A stretch of 64,000 nucleotides of DNA from Adineta steineri. Lineage: Eukaryota > Rotifera > Eurotatoria > Adinetida > Adinetidae. The DNA is taken from contig CAJNOI010000003.1 of NCBI GenBank assembly GCA_905250115.1, positions 288,427 through 352,426 of the forward strand, read 5' to 3'. How positions within the stretch are numbered: the first letter of the stretch is position 1; the number at the start of each line of letters is the position of its first letter. Both the position numbers and the translations under genes were made by a program. Shown here piece after piece: positions 1-12,567 of the stretch. The notes under the pieces are model-generated. The model saw only the letters and a program-made list of their open reading frames with translations. It ran no database searches and had not been told where the DNA came from.

Positions 1-355
1 TAGGATCTAGTACGAAGTACCAGGTACTAATTGTAGGATCTAGTACGAAGTACCAGGCACTAATACTAGGACCTAAAGGAAGTACTAGGCACTAATACTA
101 AGATCCAGTAATGAGTACCAGGACTAATACTGGGACCTAGTAAGAAGTACTAGGTACTATGACTAGGATCCAGTAAGAAGTACCAGGACTAATACTTGGA
201 CCTAGTAAGAAGTATCAAATACTAATACTAGGACCTAAAGGAAGTGCTAGGTGCTAAGACTAAGGCATAATAGGAAGTACTCTGTACCAATACTAGGAGC
301 TGGTATAACGTACCAGATACTAATACTGGGATTTTCTAGTGACTAGTATGCACTA
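1..355. repeat. Minisatellite, unit about 32-33 bp
   Basis: About ten to eleven head-to-tail copies of a 32-33 bp unit, with core words such as taggatctagtacgaagtac and accaggtactaatac. The first two copies are nearly identical. Later copies drift and the array fades out by about position 355. It begins at the window edge, so its true length is unknown. No open frame runs through it. Confidence 0.9.
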
Positions 356-3155
356 ACAGATTTTAGTGAGGAGTACGAGGAGTACTGCATATCGCAAGAG
401 GTTAGTAGTAATCAGGAGGTCATAGTGCAGTGTAGTAGCGGTTATAAGTGTTTGGTATGAACTATCTAGTATCACTAGGATCTAGCAAAGATTGTAAATA
501 ACTTCCAGGATCAATATTTCTGCTTTCTCTCATTGCGAGATGATGAGGCCGTTATAGATAGAACAGTTTCACTCACACCCACGTCGATACCTTTATCCAT
601 GCGTCCAGTACGAAAATCTTTTGAGTATATCTACACTACAAGTATAAGTTACAGCTCGTTTTGGTCAACATCTGCCAGAGAATTTGGATCTTTTATCACG
701 AGATAGATATAAGCATATAATGTAAAGGCCCATTCTCCTGAAACTGTAGTGTATATATGGTTGAGATTAATATTTGTCGAGTAGGATATCAATATAGTTT
801 AGTATAGAATGAATAATGAATTATATATCAGCTGAAACCCCATTAAAATGGGTTTAGGAGTATGACTTATCATTTAAAATATGAGAATATATTGTAGAAT
901 TATAGCAGATTTTATGTTATCAGATGCTCTCATGACTAGTTAACTATAAAAATATAGGCTTTTAAAAGATTGTTTTCGTCTAGTAGACTTTAGAGTTCTC
1001 TCTTCTGATTATTTTAGGGAAAATGTTTTTGAAATATGACGAGTAAATAACGAGATTAGAGTAAGAATACAAGAGTTTTTCAACGACTTTCATTGATATA
1101 CTTAAGACAATTTTCCAGTATTTTGATCTAAGTATTATTATTTATTCATTAAATTTTAAAAATAGTTTTACCACAAAGGAGTGTCTGATCGCCCAAACTT
1201 GCTATAACACTACAGCATTCATTCATCGTTTGAATAACGAGTCAATATTTCCGAATTTAGTATTAGATGAACTTCTATCTGGTATAAAACTTATTTTTTG
1301 TTATTTGAAATAATTTTGATAAACTGATGGATAAAATATAATCTCGAATGCTGTATATATTGTGATGAATAGACTTAGAGGACCGTATATACACTCACTT
1401 TCTAGAAAGATAAGAAAGTAAATACAAATAGTTATGCAAGTAAGAAGTAGGATGTGCTGATTTTGTCGCTTTTGTTGAGTCATTCTGAGCTATTTCATCA
1501 TTGTGATGTTGAGAAGATGTGTGCGCTGCATTAAACTGATGTTGATGATAGTTAGTTTACTTTCTGTGAACTCTAAGGATCATTCTTATTTGACAAGTTT
1601 ATATTTTTTATTTTGAATTCAGAGTGAATTAGATAAGATGATAGAGTTTACTCCTGATAACTTTTATACTTCAATAACAAAAAGTCAAGATAGGGAAAAT
1701 AATATCACAAATGTTGAGTGTATGGATATGTAATAATAAATTGATGGCAAGTCTTTTCTAGTACGTTGATAAACAATTGAATCACGAAACTGAAACAAAG
1801 ATCAAGTCCATTACTTGAGATCTGACTTGATTTCAGTCTTCTTGAGACAATCGACTAAACCTGATCCGAAAAAGTTACAAATTTAACTTCAGTTTGCAGC
1901 AACTGTCTTGATCTTGCTGATTTAATAAATATTATTAATTATATTTTTGTTCACTTAGATTTATGAATTTAAAAAGATATTTTTCTTATCATCTTTGATT
2001 GATAAACGATAAATCTTCGTCATGATTTGGTGCACCACAGTTGTATTGTTCTTATGAAAATTAAAAAGAACAGACACATTTGCTACTGCTCATTATTTTT
2101 TGTTAATAGTTAATGAGTTCAATGATTTTTATCTTATTAACGTTTTTAATATGAAAATAATGATATTTCATCTGTTTCCTTTATTTATCTTCAGATGTAG
2201 CGACCACTGTCGTTGAGGTGATATTTATCAAGCATATCAATCTGCAATTATACATCGCAGAATCAATTATTTATTGAAATCAACAGTATGTATTTTTTAC
2301 ATTTTATTTTCGTAAATAAATGCAAGTTCATCTAATTTCTGTTTTAAATGGAAATTTTCTTTTAAATATTTTTGTAAATCATTTTTCGCACATTTATTTT
2401 TGTTCTGAAGTCAGTTAAATTAAGATCCGGAAATACGATTTTTTTCTCCGAGATAATACTGTTTCCTTAATCCAATTTTATTTTTTTACTGTAGATTTTT
2501 CTCCTTGATGTGAATGTAAGTGTTGTGGTTGTCTCTAATCCACACTTAGATGCACATCTATACCCACCCTATCGGATTAGAAAGAATGCTGTGAACATAC
2601 CACTGTTTAATATAAAGATGTCGGTTATTTCAAACTAAAATTTCAATCCGTACTTGAATTTAACTTAAGACTCAATTTGTGTTTGACATCGATTCAAAAT
2701 AGAACTACACCAAGAAAGACAATAAAAAGTGAAGTTATAATGATTTTTTTTGAAGATACACAATAAATAAACTGTTCATGATTTATTTGAACATATACAA
2801 AGAAATAACCAAAGATTAGTCAAAAATATTCCAGTCTGAATCTATCAACTACAAAAAACGTGCGCTCGTCTAGTCTCTATTGCTCGAAATGTCAGAATGA
2901 AGTTACATGTTAGATTAGTATGGCTACTATTGACAAAATACTGACAAGTTCTTCGATACTACCATATAGCATTATTATTTATAAATACCTAGTGAGATTG
3001 ATATCCTTTTTCCCTAAGAAATTGCTAATCGAATTTAGTAGTGAAGTGAACTTCAATCCTAACTATATAAGTTAACAGATTTTTTACACAACGCTTTAAC
3101 AAAATTACTCGTTTGTGTTAAACTAATAGAAAAACTACGTGAATATTTTGTTCTA
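356..3155. other. Intergenic, no gene recognised
   Basis: AT-rich sequence with only short open frames and no recognisable domain. Near 2509-2569 a G-rich stretch (gtgaatgtaagtgttgtggt) is followed by C-rich words (tccacac, tacccaccc), a weak member of the telomere-like paired motif seen elsewhere in the window. The last 100 bases form the 5' flank of the first membrane-protein gene. Confidence 0.6.
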
Positions 3156-3156
3156 G

Positions 3157-4421
3157 TGCCAACCAACGCAAAATCTGTTGCTGGATTACGTAAGATAGTA
3201 CGAGCTTTCTTTTTAAATCTCAATTTATTTCCATCTGTTCCACCAACTGATAATGAATATCAACTTCAAAATCAACGCATTTCAACAAGATTATTTATCT
3301 ATTTAATAATTATATCATTATCTATCCTTTTTTTATATATTTCATTGATAAATACTACACAAACAGTTAATGTCAAAGCACCTTCTATCAAACAATATGA
3401 ACAACTTTATAACTTATATAGTCAAACACTAATATGTGAATGCGCACAGATATCAATCAACTACGGAAAATTTATTCAAGTTCAATATACGCTACATCAA
3501 ATATGTTATAGTGATTTTGTTACACAAAATTGGACAAATTATCTTACCACTTGGTCTGAAAACGATGGAACATTTTATGATAACTTTCGAAGGATGGGTA
3601 CATTTGTATTTCAAGCTTTATCTACATTTTGTGCCTTAGTTGATCAAACAATATCCAATAGTTTAACTCAGTTCTATTCAAATCAATATGTAAGTGCATC
3701 TGTAACACCTTCAAATGTATTTCAACTGCAAACTGATGCATTTATATCTCAATTTAAATCAGCGACAGCTTATGGATTTTTGCTATCACTTGCTATGATA
3801 CGAAAAACAACTCAAAGTAACGCTTTGCTCTCTGGGCAATTCACTAATTACAGATTCCACGATGACGATGACGGTCATTTATATACAAAATCTACACAGT
3901 ATGGTGACTGTGTATGTTCTTCATTAGCTACATGCGTTGATCAATATGCAGTTGTGAATTACCCTAACTTCACGGACATATTTCCTATACCAGGTCTTTA
4001 TACGGGTTGTTATATAATTGAATCATTACTTCAGTCTAGTCTTCAATGTTTTTATGATCAAGCCTGCATAGATAACATACTGTTGTACCTGGGGTCGTCA
4101 ACATTTATCAACGTAACTGCTCTCAATATATCATTGTCGATCCAGTATTTGGAAAATTCAACAATCTCAGATATTCTTGATAAATTAATGGTTGAAGAAT
4201 GGAGTAATTCGAGCACGTATGAAAACTATTATAGTGAATGTCAACCGGCAGGCTGTAGTTATAGTGTTATGTCGAAGAATAGTGTAATATACATTGTTAC
4301 AACACTGATCGGATTAGTTGGTGGTTTGATTACAGTGTTGAAACTTACGGTGCCCATGTTAGTCAAGTTCGTAAGGAAACGCATGCACAAAGAAGTAAAA
4401 ACAGAAACTGGTAAGAGATGA
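3157..4421 (+). CDS. Two-pass membrane protein, unrecognised family, copy 1
   Basis: About 420 residues, first of three tandem paralogues. A short basic N-terminus leads to the family motif NLFPSVPPT and then a hydrophobic segment (RLFIYLIIISLSILFLYISL, about residues 49-68). Next comes a large, cysteine-bearing, N-glycosylation-rich domain (CECAQISI, GCYIIESLLQS, LQCFYDQACI, ECQPAGCSY). A second hydrophobic segment follows near the C-terminus (IYIVTTLIGLVGGLITVLKL), then a short basic tail. The expected topology is both ends inside and the large domain outside. This resembles DEG/ENaC channels in outline, and the glycine-rich second helix is suggestive, but no diagnostic channel motif is present. 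There is no in-frame ATG at the start. A good 3' splice site (ttttgttctag) ends at 3156, so the start lies in an upstream exon or has been lost. Function unknown. Confidence 0.8.
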
Positions 4422-4424
4422 AAA

Positions 4425-5769
4425 TAGCTTGAGCAGTTTTATATACAGAACATATGCGTATCTAACTAATAGAATGCAGAGAGAAAATAAGAGGCGATGT
4501 GCACGGATGGAAACATCATTCTTATAGATTTAGTGACATACCGCAAAATCACCATTTCGCCAGTGAAATTCGACATTGCATAAAATAACTGAACGGATGA
4601 AGTAGCATAAGTTTATAACATCTCTGTCATGAATATACATGATTCAATAGCCATTCTGTGACCTGTAGTCTATCGAAAGTGAGTTTTCCTGAACTAATGA
4701 GGGTAGATATGAGAAAGCACGAAATAATTTTCGTTAAAAACATTGTATGTGAAAGCTAATTTTGTTATGAAAATATCTGTAAAATATTTGACACGAGTTT
4801 ATACTCGATATCGCAAAGGTATATTGCTCACTTTATAATATGTTTCTCCCTCTTGGTTTCCTTTGCATCATCTCTCTATTGCTCAGTTCTGCGTTCATCT
4901 CTTTCCTTCTTCTTCTTGTATATAAACTTTTTGGTATATTTAATGCAAAGTCACAATGAACGTATGTGGCTCGATAAACATCTATGTCTTGTGTCACACT
5001 TAATTACTCTTCCATTTTGTGTTACATATAGCTCTTTAGTCTTAGTTTTTCTTAGAGATGTTCGCGAGTTGTCTCATTTTTATCAAAACCCGGTTCGTTG
5101 GCAACCTAAACGTGTAGCTCGTATGTAGCTGATGATCTAAGTATTTGTAAGAGTTACAGGTTAACGAGTGGTTTATTGACAGTATTCTCTGTTTATGTAG
5201 GTAATGCAAACCATACAACGAAATAGAAAAGTACTCGATTGAGAAACTTCAAACAAATCAACTTATATCTCTTTGATGTCCAATAATTAGCGTAACTGTT
5301 TCTCAAAAATACTATCACAAGCATAAATAGTTCCTTCTATCCTTACACTTAAATATCACTATTCATATTAAAGTCGATAATATTCGAAGGTGTGAGTGTG
5401 TCTTTTTCATTCTCTTATATATGTATATTAGTCCTACATGAGTCACACATGATGCATGAAATTTACATAAAACAATCATTTTTCATCCCACTATATGTCA
5501 CTATCTTCAAGTAAGAACAAGGCAGGGCAAAATTAGTGAATAAAATGTCACTTTTTCAACATGACATCAACAGATGTACTGCAGTAGATGTTTTACTGCT
5601 AAAACCAACCAGAGATACATCACGGCTAACTTTGATTAAATATTTGAAAGATTATTCATGTGTCCGGAGTTCGGAATATCTTAATAAATAGAAGATTGTC
5701 CAGTGTACTTTCTACGCTCTCTTAATGTTCTATCACTATACCTTTTCTATTACTCTTTCATTTTTTAAG
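4425..5769. other. Intergenic spacer between copies 1 and 2
   Basis: No supported gene. A frame at about 4853-5128 is T-rich, has no ATG start and no homology that I recognise. The right end is the 5' flank of copy 2, with a pyrimidine-rich 3' splice-like site (ctctttcattttttaag) ending at 5769. Confidence 0.6.
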
Positions 5770-5774
5770 AAACA

Positions 5775-7058
5775 TTGGTGCAAGAACAAAACTACAGTAT
5801 ATTATACAAATTAAAACATTACATTTCAGCATTCAATATCTTTCCATCTGTTCCACCAACTATCGATGAATATCAACTTCGAAATCAACACATTTCAACA
5901 AGATTATTCATCTTCTTATTAATTGTATCATTATCTATTCTTCTCTTATATACTTCACTTATACATATTACACAAACAGTTAATGTTAAAGAGCCTTCTA
6001 TTACAGAATATAAGCAACTCTATAACTCACACAGTGAAACATTAACATGTGAATGCACACAAATATCAATCAACTATGAAAAGTTTATTCAAATTCAATA
6101 CACATTAAACCAAATATGTCATAGTGACTTTGTTAAACAAGAATGGATCAATTATCTTGCCACATCGTCTGGAAACAATGAACTAGATTACATTGACTTT
6201 CGAGTAACTAGTACATTTACATTTCAAGCCTTATCTACATTTTGTGCCCTAGTTAATCAAACAATATTAAATCGTTTAAGTCAGTTTAATTCAACTCAGT
6301 ATGTAAGTGCATCTATAATACCTTCAAATGTATTTCAACTACAAACTGATGCATTTATATCTCAATTTAAATCAGCAACAAGAAATGAATTTTTGCTATC
6401 ACTTGCTATGATACGAAATACAACTCAAAGCAATAATTTACTCTCTGGAGAACTAAATAATTTCGAATTCTATGTAACAAAAAGTTACGGTGTAGATATA
6501 TCTACACGTACGTATGATAATTGTGCGTGTGATTCATCAAGCACGTGCATTCTTCAATATGCAATTTACGATTTAGTCAACCAAGATAAGATATTATTCG
6601 TTGTTCCGGGTCTTTATACGGGATGTTATATAATTGAATCATTACTTCAGTCTGATCTGCAATGTTTTTATAATCAAACCTGCATCAATAAACTTCAATC
6701 ATATTTTCAAGTATTTTCACTTATGAATATAACAGCTCTTGATATATCATTGTCGGATCAGTTTTCGGAAAACTCAACAATTGGAGATATTCTTAATCAA
6801 TTGATGGTTGAGGAATGGATCAATTCAAGCATATATGAAAACTATTACAATGAATGTAAACCGTCAGGCTGTAGCTATACAGTTACGACAAAGAATAGTG
6901 CAATATACATTATTACAACTCTGATTGGATTAGTTGGTGGTTTGATTACAGTATTGAAATTTATAGTACCATATTTGGTCATGTTGGTTAGAAGAAAAAA
7001 GAAATTCCCAAGAACAGAGACAGGTACGATCAAATTAGAAATAGTTTTGTGTATATAA
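5775..7058 (+). CDS. Two-pass membrane protein, unrecognised family, copy 2
   Basis: About 427 residues with the same plan as its neighbours: NIFPSVPPT motif, first hydrophobic helix (LFIFLLIVSLSILLLYTSL), a long cysteine-rich outer domain (CECTQISINYEKF, CACDSSSTC, GCYIIESLLQSDLQCFYNQ, ECKPSGCSY) and a second helix (AIYIITTLIGLVGGLITVLK). It is closest to copy 3, nearly identical across long stretches. The loop before the CDSSSTC motif and the cytoplasmic tail (ending EIVLCI) have diverged completely. No ATG opens this frame. An in-frame stop lies just upstream at 5766-5768, directly at a 3' splice-like site, so initiation probably comes from an upstream exon. Alternatively the start codon has been lost (ATT stands at 5773). 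Confidence 0.78.
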   Translation: MVQEQNYSILYKLKHYISAFNIFPSVPPTIDEYQLRNQHISTRLFIFLLIVSLSILLLYTSLIHITQTVNVKEPSITEYKQLYNSHSETLTCECTQISINYEKFIQIQYTLNQICHSDFVKQEWINYLATSSGNNELDYIDFRVTSTFTFQALSTFCALVNQTILNRLSQFNSTQYVSASIIPSNVFQLQTDAFISQFKSATRNEFLLSLAMIRNTTQSNNLLSGELNNFEFYVTKSYGVDISTRTYDNCACDSSSTCILQYAIYDLVNQDKILFVVPGLYTGCYIIESLLQSDLQCFYNQTCINKLQSYFQVFSLMNITALDISLSDQFSENSTIGDILNQLMVEEWINSSIYENYYNECKPSGCSYTVTTKNSAIYIITTLIGLVGGLITVLKFIVPYLVMLVRRKKKFPRTETGTIKLEIVLCI

Positions 7059-7061
7059 TAG

Positions 7062-7870
7062 AAGGTAATAATGTGAGAAGTAAACATTTATTTTTGGCTA
7101 AACAACGCACTGATACCATTAATGTTTTTACTTTTATTGAACTTTCGACTCGGAAGTTCCGAGACATTATTGCATAATTTATGAATATATGAGTCAGAGT
7201 AAAAATTGAGATATATATCCCATTATTAATAGAGTACTCTGTGCTAATTGTTCATTTCTGCCGAGCAACTTTATCATATGAACTATATAGTTTAAATTTC
7301 TTGATCTTCTGCAAAGTTAATGAATATTTGAACTCTGAGAAAAGTATTCAAGTTTGACATCATATATAAAGTCTCTTTCAGATATAGTTGCAATATTACA
7401 TTAGCAAGTTTAACAAATATATTTTTTAAGAAAAATATCGACGATATATTATCTTCTTTATCTCTATAATTCTTTGAACGATCTATTTTTATAGCTTTCT
7501 TGTTCTATATTTATGGATGTGTAGAGATCAATCGAGAATGGATTTTTAAATAAGTGTTTAACGATTTAATTCTATTTTTCATTTGATTTTGAAAGCAATC
7601 ACAAACATTTTCATGAATTATTTTTTGTTGATTTGTGTAAGAGTGAGGGTTTAAATGCGTGTGTGACTGATAAACTTAACAATTACATGTTTACACAATC
7701 ATCTGTACCTTTATCTCCCACATAATACATGTTGTAGTTCGTAGAGCGCAGAGTGAAGAATCATATTGTTAGTCCTGTACGCCAACACTCCTTAGAATTC
7801 TTTTTCACAGGAAAAACACTTGTTTCTTCTATATATAAAAAAATGCTTATTCCTATAATTCTTGTTAAGT
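7062..7870. other. Intergenic spacer between copies 2 and 3
   Basis: AT-rich and without a convincing frame. It ends in a pyrimidine-rich stretch with a 3' splice-like site (attcttgttaag) two bases before the ATG of copy 3. Confidence 0.6.
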
Positions 7871-7871
7871 A

Positions 7872-9149
7872 ATGAGCATCAATGAACGCGTTCGAACATT
7901 ATACCAAAAATCAAAGGTTTTCTTTTTAAATCTCAATTTATTTCCATCTGTTCCACCAACTATCGATGAATATCAACTTCGAAATCAGCGCATTTCAACA
8001 AGATTATTTATCTTCTCAATAATTATATTATTGTCTATTCTTCTCTTATATACTTCACTTATACATATTACACAAACAGTTAATGTTAAAGAACCTTCTA
8101 TTACAGAATATAAGCAACTCTACAACTCACACAGTGAAACATTAACATGTGAATGCACACAAATATCAATCAACTATGAAAAGTTTATTCAAATTCAATA
8201 TACATTACATCAAGTATGTCATAGTGATTTTGTTAAACAAGACTGGATCAATTATGTTGAGAGCTCAATTGGAAGCTATACTTTACCTATAATTGATTTC
8301 CGAGCGACAAGTTCATCTGCATTTCAAGCCTTATCTACACTTTGTGCTCTAGTTGATCAAACAATATCCAATCGTTTAATTCAGTTCTATTCAAATCAAT
8401 ATGTAAGTGCATCTATAATACCTTCAAATGTATTTCAACTACAAACTGATGCATTTATATCTCAATTTATATCATCAACAACAAATGGAACTTTGCTATC
8501 ACTTGCTATGATACGAAACACAACTCAAAGTAACAGCTTATTTAGTGGTGAACTAACTAATTATCGCCTTTATGAATCGTACTTTGTTATTTTTCGAAGT
8601 CCAAAGTCGTACGGTAATTGTACGTGTGATTCTTCAGGCACTTGCATTAGTCAGTCTCCAATTTACGATTTAATCAACCATGTTAAGATATTATTCGTTG
8701 TTCCGGGTCTTTATACGGGATGTTATATAATTGAATCATTACTTCAGTCTGATCTGCAATGTTTTTATAATCAAACATGCATCAATAAACTTCAATCATA
8801 TTTTCAAGTATCTTCACTTATGAATGTGACAGCTCTTAATATATCATTGTCGATTCAGTTTTCGGAAAACTCAACAATTGGAGATATTCTTAATCAATTG
8901 ATGGTTGAAGAATGGATCAATTCAAGCATATATGAAAACTATTACAGTGAATGTCAACCATCATATTGCAGTTATACTGTTACGACAAAGAATAGTGTAA
9001 TATACATTATTACAACCCTAATTGGATTAGTTGGTGGTTTGATTACAGTATTGAAATTGACGGTGCCATATTTGGTTAAGGTTATTATGTTTTGTATTAC
9101 AAAATGCAAACGTAGATCTGCCACAATAATGCCAATAGGTCAAACATAA
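7872..9149 (+). CDS. Two-pass membrane protein, unrecognised family, copy 3
   Basis: A complete 425-residue frame with a true ATG, so it is the best reference for the family. The N-terminus MSINERVRTLYQKSKVFF is basic and presumably cytoplasmic, followed by NLFPSVPPT. Helix 1 is LFIFSIIILLSILLLYTSL. The outer domain carries paired cysteines (CECTQIS, CTCDSSGTC, LQCFYNQTCI, ECQPSYCSY) and many N-x-S/T sites. Helix 2 is VIYIITTLIGLVGGLITVLK. The tail (ITKCKRRSATIMPIGQT) is unlike those of copies 1 and 2. The start follows a 3' splice-like site by two bases. That would suit either an intron in the 5' leader or spliced-leader trans-splicing, which is known in bdelloids. A sensor, adhesion or channel-like role is possible, but nothing in the sequence decides it. 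Confidence 0.85.
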   Translation: MSINERVRTLYQKSKVFFLNLNLFPSVPPTIDEYQLRNQRISTRLFIFSIIILLSILLLYTSLIHITQTVNVKEPSITEYKQLYNSHSETLTCECTQISINYEKFIQIQYTLHQVCHSDFVKQDWINYVESSIGSYTLPIIDFRATSSSAFQALSTLCALVDQTISNRLIQFYSNQYVSASIIPSNVFQLQTDAFISQFISSTTNGTLLSLAMIRNTTQSNSLFSGELTNYRLYESYFVIFRSPKSYGNCTCDSSGTCISQSPIYDLINHVKILFVVPGLYTGCYIIESLLQSDLQCFYNQTCINKLQSYFQVSSLMNVTALNISLSIQFSENSTIGDILNQLMVEEWINSSIYENYYSECQPSYCSYTVTTKNSVIYIITTLIGLVGGLITVLKLTVPYLVKVIMFCITKCKRRSATIMPIGQT

Positions 9150-12100
9150 TTGATTTTTACGTTGTTGCGAAACACATTGCAAATGAAAAACTTTGATGTA
9201 CAATGAAAACACTGAAACTATGATGATTTTTGATAGAAATATTAGAAGGTGATTTATATTATCTTCTTCATTTCTTTCACGTATATCTTCTCTTTCTATT
9301 ATCTTCACATTTTGTGATCTTTATTCTTTTTTTTCATATTATTCAGCTTCTGTTTTTTGCTCGTTTCATCATTTCGCTCGTTTCATCATTTCGCTCTCAT
9401 TGTTATCATTTCATTATCTTTCTAGTTGCTTCAGTTTGTCTTTGTAATACTGTCTAGCCATTGCTCAGCTTCACATTTGTTCGTATGCAATATATATAAT
9501 GCTGATTTCGTTTTAATAAAAAGATCAGCACACACCAATCTTTACTTATCTATTGACTTAGTCACTTATAGTGCTTCCGACTTGTTATAAAGAGGACACA
9601 CTCACAAGAAAAAAGATACAATTTAGGGTGTGATCTCTGAAGAACATAATACCCACATCCACACTTCTATTCCTGTTTTCGAAAATTTATTTGAGCGTCA
9701 ATTTTAGTTTCGATAATGGTCTACATAAAGGGTAAGTATGGAATGACGATCGATACCACACTCATACCCTCGATTCTCTCAAATAAGGTCGGGAGTAAAT
9801 ATACCGAAGCTGAAAAAGCGGAAAGTATCCCAGGTGATTCAATCTCACCTTTAGATCCCACGAGAAACTATTGTATTAGCTATCGGATCTTGTTATAAGT
9901 TGTCGGATCTCCAATGAAAACCGAGCGAAATCCAAATGAATTTTACAGGAATCCGATATAGCGCATTACGGATCGAATCACGTCGGAAAAAATCATTTCT
10001 ACAATCTTATAATAAATCTTCTACGATAATGACTAGTATGTAGATGTTCCAGATTAAAAGGATTTAAAAAAATAATAGAAATATTCAAAAAGAGGACTTG
10101 TATATATAGATTGATCTCTACAAAACAAAACGGTGAATGTAATCTAGACAAAATCGAATTTCTAGATTTTTAAGATTTTATTCGAAATTCCTTAATTAAA
10201 TTAATCACAAAGAGATTTAAAAATGTGTTTGAAATCTCTGTATAATAATGTAGTGAATTTTCATGATTAATATCAAGATCATTCCAACATTCTAATCAAT
10301 CACATGAGTTGTTCATAACCTCAGCATCGTCCATATTGCTATTTTCTACTGGATTTATATTGTCAAGATCATCTCGATATGCCATAACATTTTCTTCTAT
10401 TTACTTTTTTAATAAATAATTATTTTTTACATTTGTTGTTATTTTTGATTCTACATCGATATAAAGTTGTAATGAAGAAATAATATCAGTTAATTCATTA
10501 TTATCTGATATTTGTTTGTAATGAAAGTTTACGTTTTTTCTTGCTATTTTCATAATATTTTAGTGATCTTTTAGAATTTCTGTTTTCAACAAAATCAAGA
10601 GTTAGCTCGAGCTCAAAATCCATATTGAAAATAAGGATAGAGACTTTAAATAAAAAAATAATTAAAAGGTTATAACTATTTCATTACCGATATGTTTATG
10701 TTTATATATCTAAGCTAACTGAAAAACAAAACAAACTATTCAACATAGTAATAGAAATCTTGGTCTTTTCATTACGGAAACACACATTCAAAATTTCCAA
10801 GTTTTATAGGAGGCATATCTTCCAATCAGTACACGATACACAGATGTCCCTAGATCAAACGAATGTAATTTGAAAAAGAACTTTCAAAACAGAAAAATGT
10901 TTTCGTAAATATCGACTTTTTTTCACATCTCTTTTAAAAATTCAATATGAAGGCAACTGACTTTGATTTATCAAGAATTAGTAAAGAAATAATATATAAA
11001 GTTTTTAAATTGCACGTAAATAATCTATAAAAGTAGTAAAATATTTACATGAATATGACTCATGCATAATCGACTAGGTTTGTTTTGTGAGAATCAATGT
11101 ACAACTCATCATAAATTCTCATAAAACAATTTTCACAAAATATCATTTTGATTTTAATAGCTTTTGAACTATTCTAACCGATTATTAAGATTATTCAACT
11201 AAAATCGATTTCTAATAATCAATGATAATAAAATCATATTTTCTTACTTTTTTCATGCGACGACAGTGCTATTACTAATGGAAAACAAAGTGATCTCTAC
11301 CAACACAAAATAAGTTGAAATTAATGAACTCATTGGAAATTATAAAAGTTTATGAAACTAAGAAATCAGTTTTCCCCCGTCATCATCACGCAAAAGTTTA
11401 ATTAGTTTTAAACGCTACCTTTTTTTTGTCTCACTTGAGTTGTTTAATATGGAAACAATTATTATCTCGATATACGACAGCTATTTTATAGTTGCTTACA
11501 CTTGATAATTGCTTTCATCGCTTATACAAATAATGCTATGTCATTCATTCAGTTCGATTTTGTTCAATAAAACATAGCAGAATGAGTTAATAATTCAACT
11601 ATCGAATACTATTTCTTTTACAGATCGCTAGCTATTACGATGAATCCCATACATAGTCTTCTGATTATTTATTGGATAACACAAAATCGTATATATTCAA
11701 CCTGGAGAGAGAGAAAAGTCATTCTTGATTATCAACTAACATATTCAATGCAATAGCAATCTAAATAAAATAAAGAAATAAAACAAAATTTAACCCAATT
11801 ATTTTATCTTCTGCTAACTTCTTTTTGTGTCATAGGATTAATTATCAAATTTTTCTACTGCATTCATCCATTTATATTTAATTCATTTGAAAAGACCAGA
11901 ATTCCATTATCATTCGTAATCTACAACATATAAAAAATACGTCATCTAAATCAAAGAAGAACGTCTGACTCGCTGAAAAATCATTTATAACATAATTAAG
12001 AATTGTTCCTAATCACCGATGTAACATTGCATCATCAATTTTGCGTATTTTTTTGAGCACGTTAGCTCGTAGTTTACATGGAAGGACTCATAGAACAAAC

Positions 12101-12567
12101 ATGTTGTAATTTATAATATCGTCGGAAAAATGAAATGTTTCATCATGTCAACATTCATGATTCAGAAAAAAGTAGCTATTTACTTTTGATAAACACGTTT
12201 ATGATACTGGATGAAAATATATCATTTCATAAAATAGCACCTGACAATGTTTTTGTTTTTCTTATCACTTAACCTTCACATGAAATATAAAATGATGTCA
12301 TATCATATATATATTTTTCAAATTTTATTCTTTCTGGGTAATTTATTTTTATAATTCAATAACTAAATCTACATTTCGATTGGAATAAAATGTAACAAAA
12401 CTCTCTATTACTATATTATTTTTTTTAATTCGTTGATCGGAAATGTATCTGAAGTATAAATAATAACAAAAACAAAGTATAAAAAAATATACTAACACAA
12501 TAATATAAATATATATTACATTCTCGACAATAAAAATACAAAATATATTATGCAATTGATTGTCAAC
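9150..12567. other. Intergenic, mostly featureless
   Basis: Contains an 18-bp near-perfect duplication (gctcgtttcatcatttc, about 9358-9396). Telomere-like words lie at 9625-9664 (agggtgtg, then acccacatccacac). An ATG-started 60-codon frame at 9716-9898 has no recognisable motif and I do not call it a gene. Minus-strand coding-like stretches at about 10280-10623 are listed separately. The rest is AT-rich with no gene that I can support. Confidence 0.55.
10280..10623 (-). pseudogene. Coding-like relic, family unrecognised
   Basis: Reading the minus strand, an ATG at 10623 opens a 40-codon charged frame (MDFELELTLDFVENRN...). Further short stretches of plausible protein follow in other frames, including an acidic piece beginning MAYRDDLDN. 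Codon-like composition stands out from the surrounding AT-rich DNA, but there is no continuous frame and no clear splice set. It may be a decayed gene or a chance pattern. Confidence 0.25.

Noticed and set aside
1-355. Minisatellite as a telomere or chromosome end
   Set aside because: The 33-bp unit is unrelated to TGTGGG and the array starts at an arbitrary window edge.
531-600. Hammerhead-ribozyme-like word (gatgatgaggccg) near the minisatellite
   Set aside because: The required CUGAUGA core is not exact, and no GAAA partner with pairing stems could be placed, so it is most likely chance.
4853-5128. 91-codon plus-strand frame between membrane-protein copies
   Set aside because: No ATG start, T-rich composition and no recognisable motif; more likely AT-rich noise.
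3157-9149. Calling the tandem membrane proteins DEG/ENaC channels
   Set aside because: Topology and a glycine-rich second helix are similar, but the diagnostic motif after helix 1 and the usual pore sequence are not seen.
9716-9898. 60-codon ATG frame
   Set aside because: No domain, splice partner or homologue recognised; kept only as a note in the intergenic entry.
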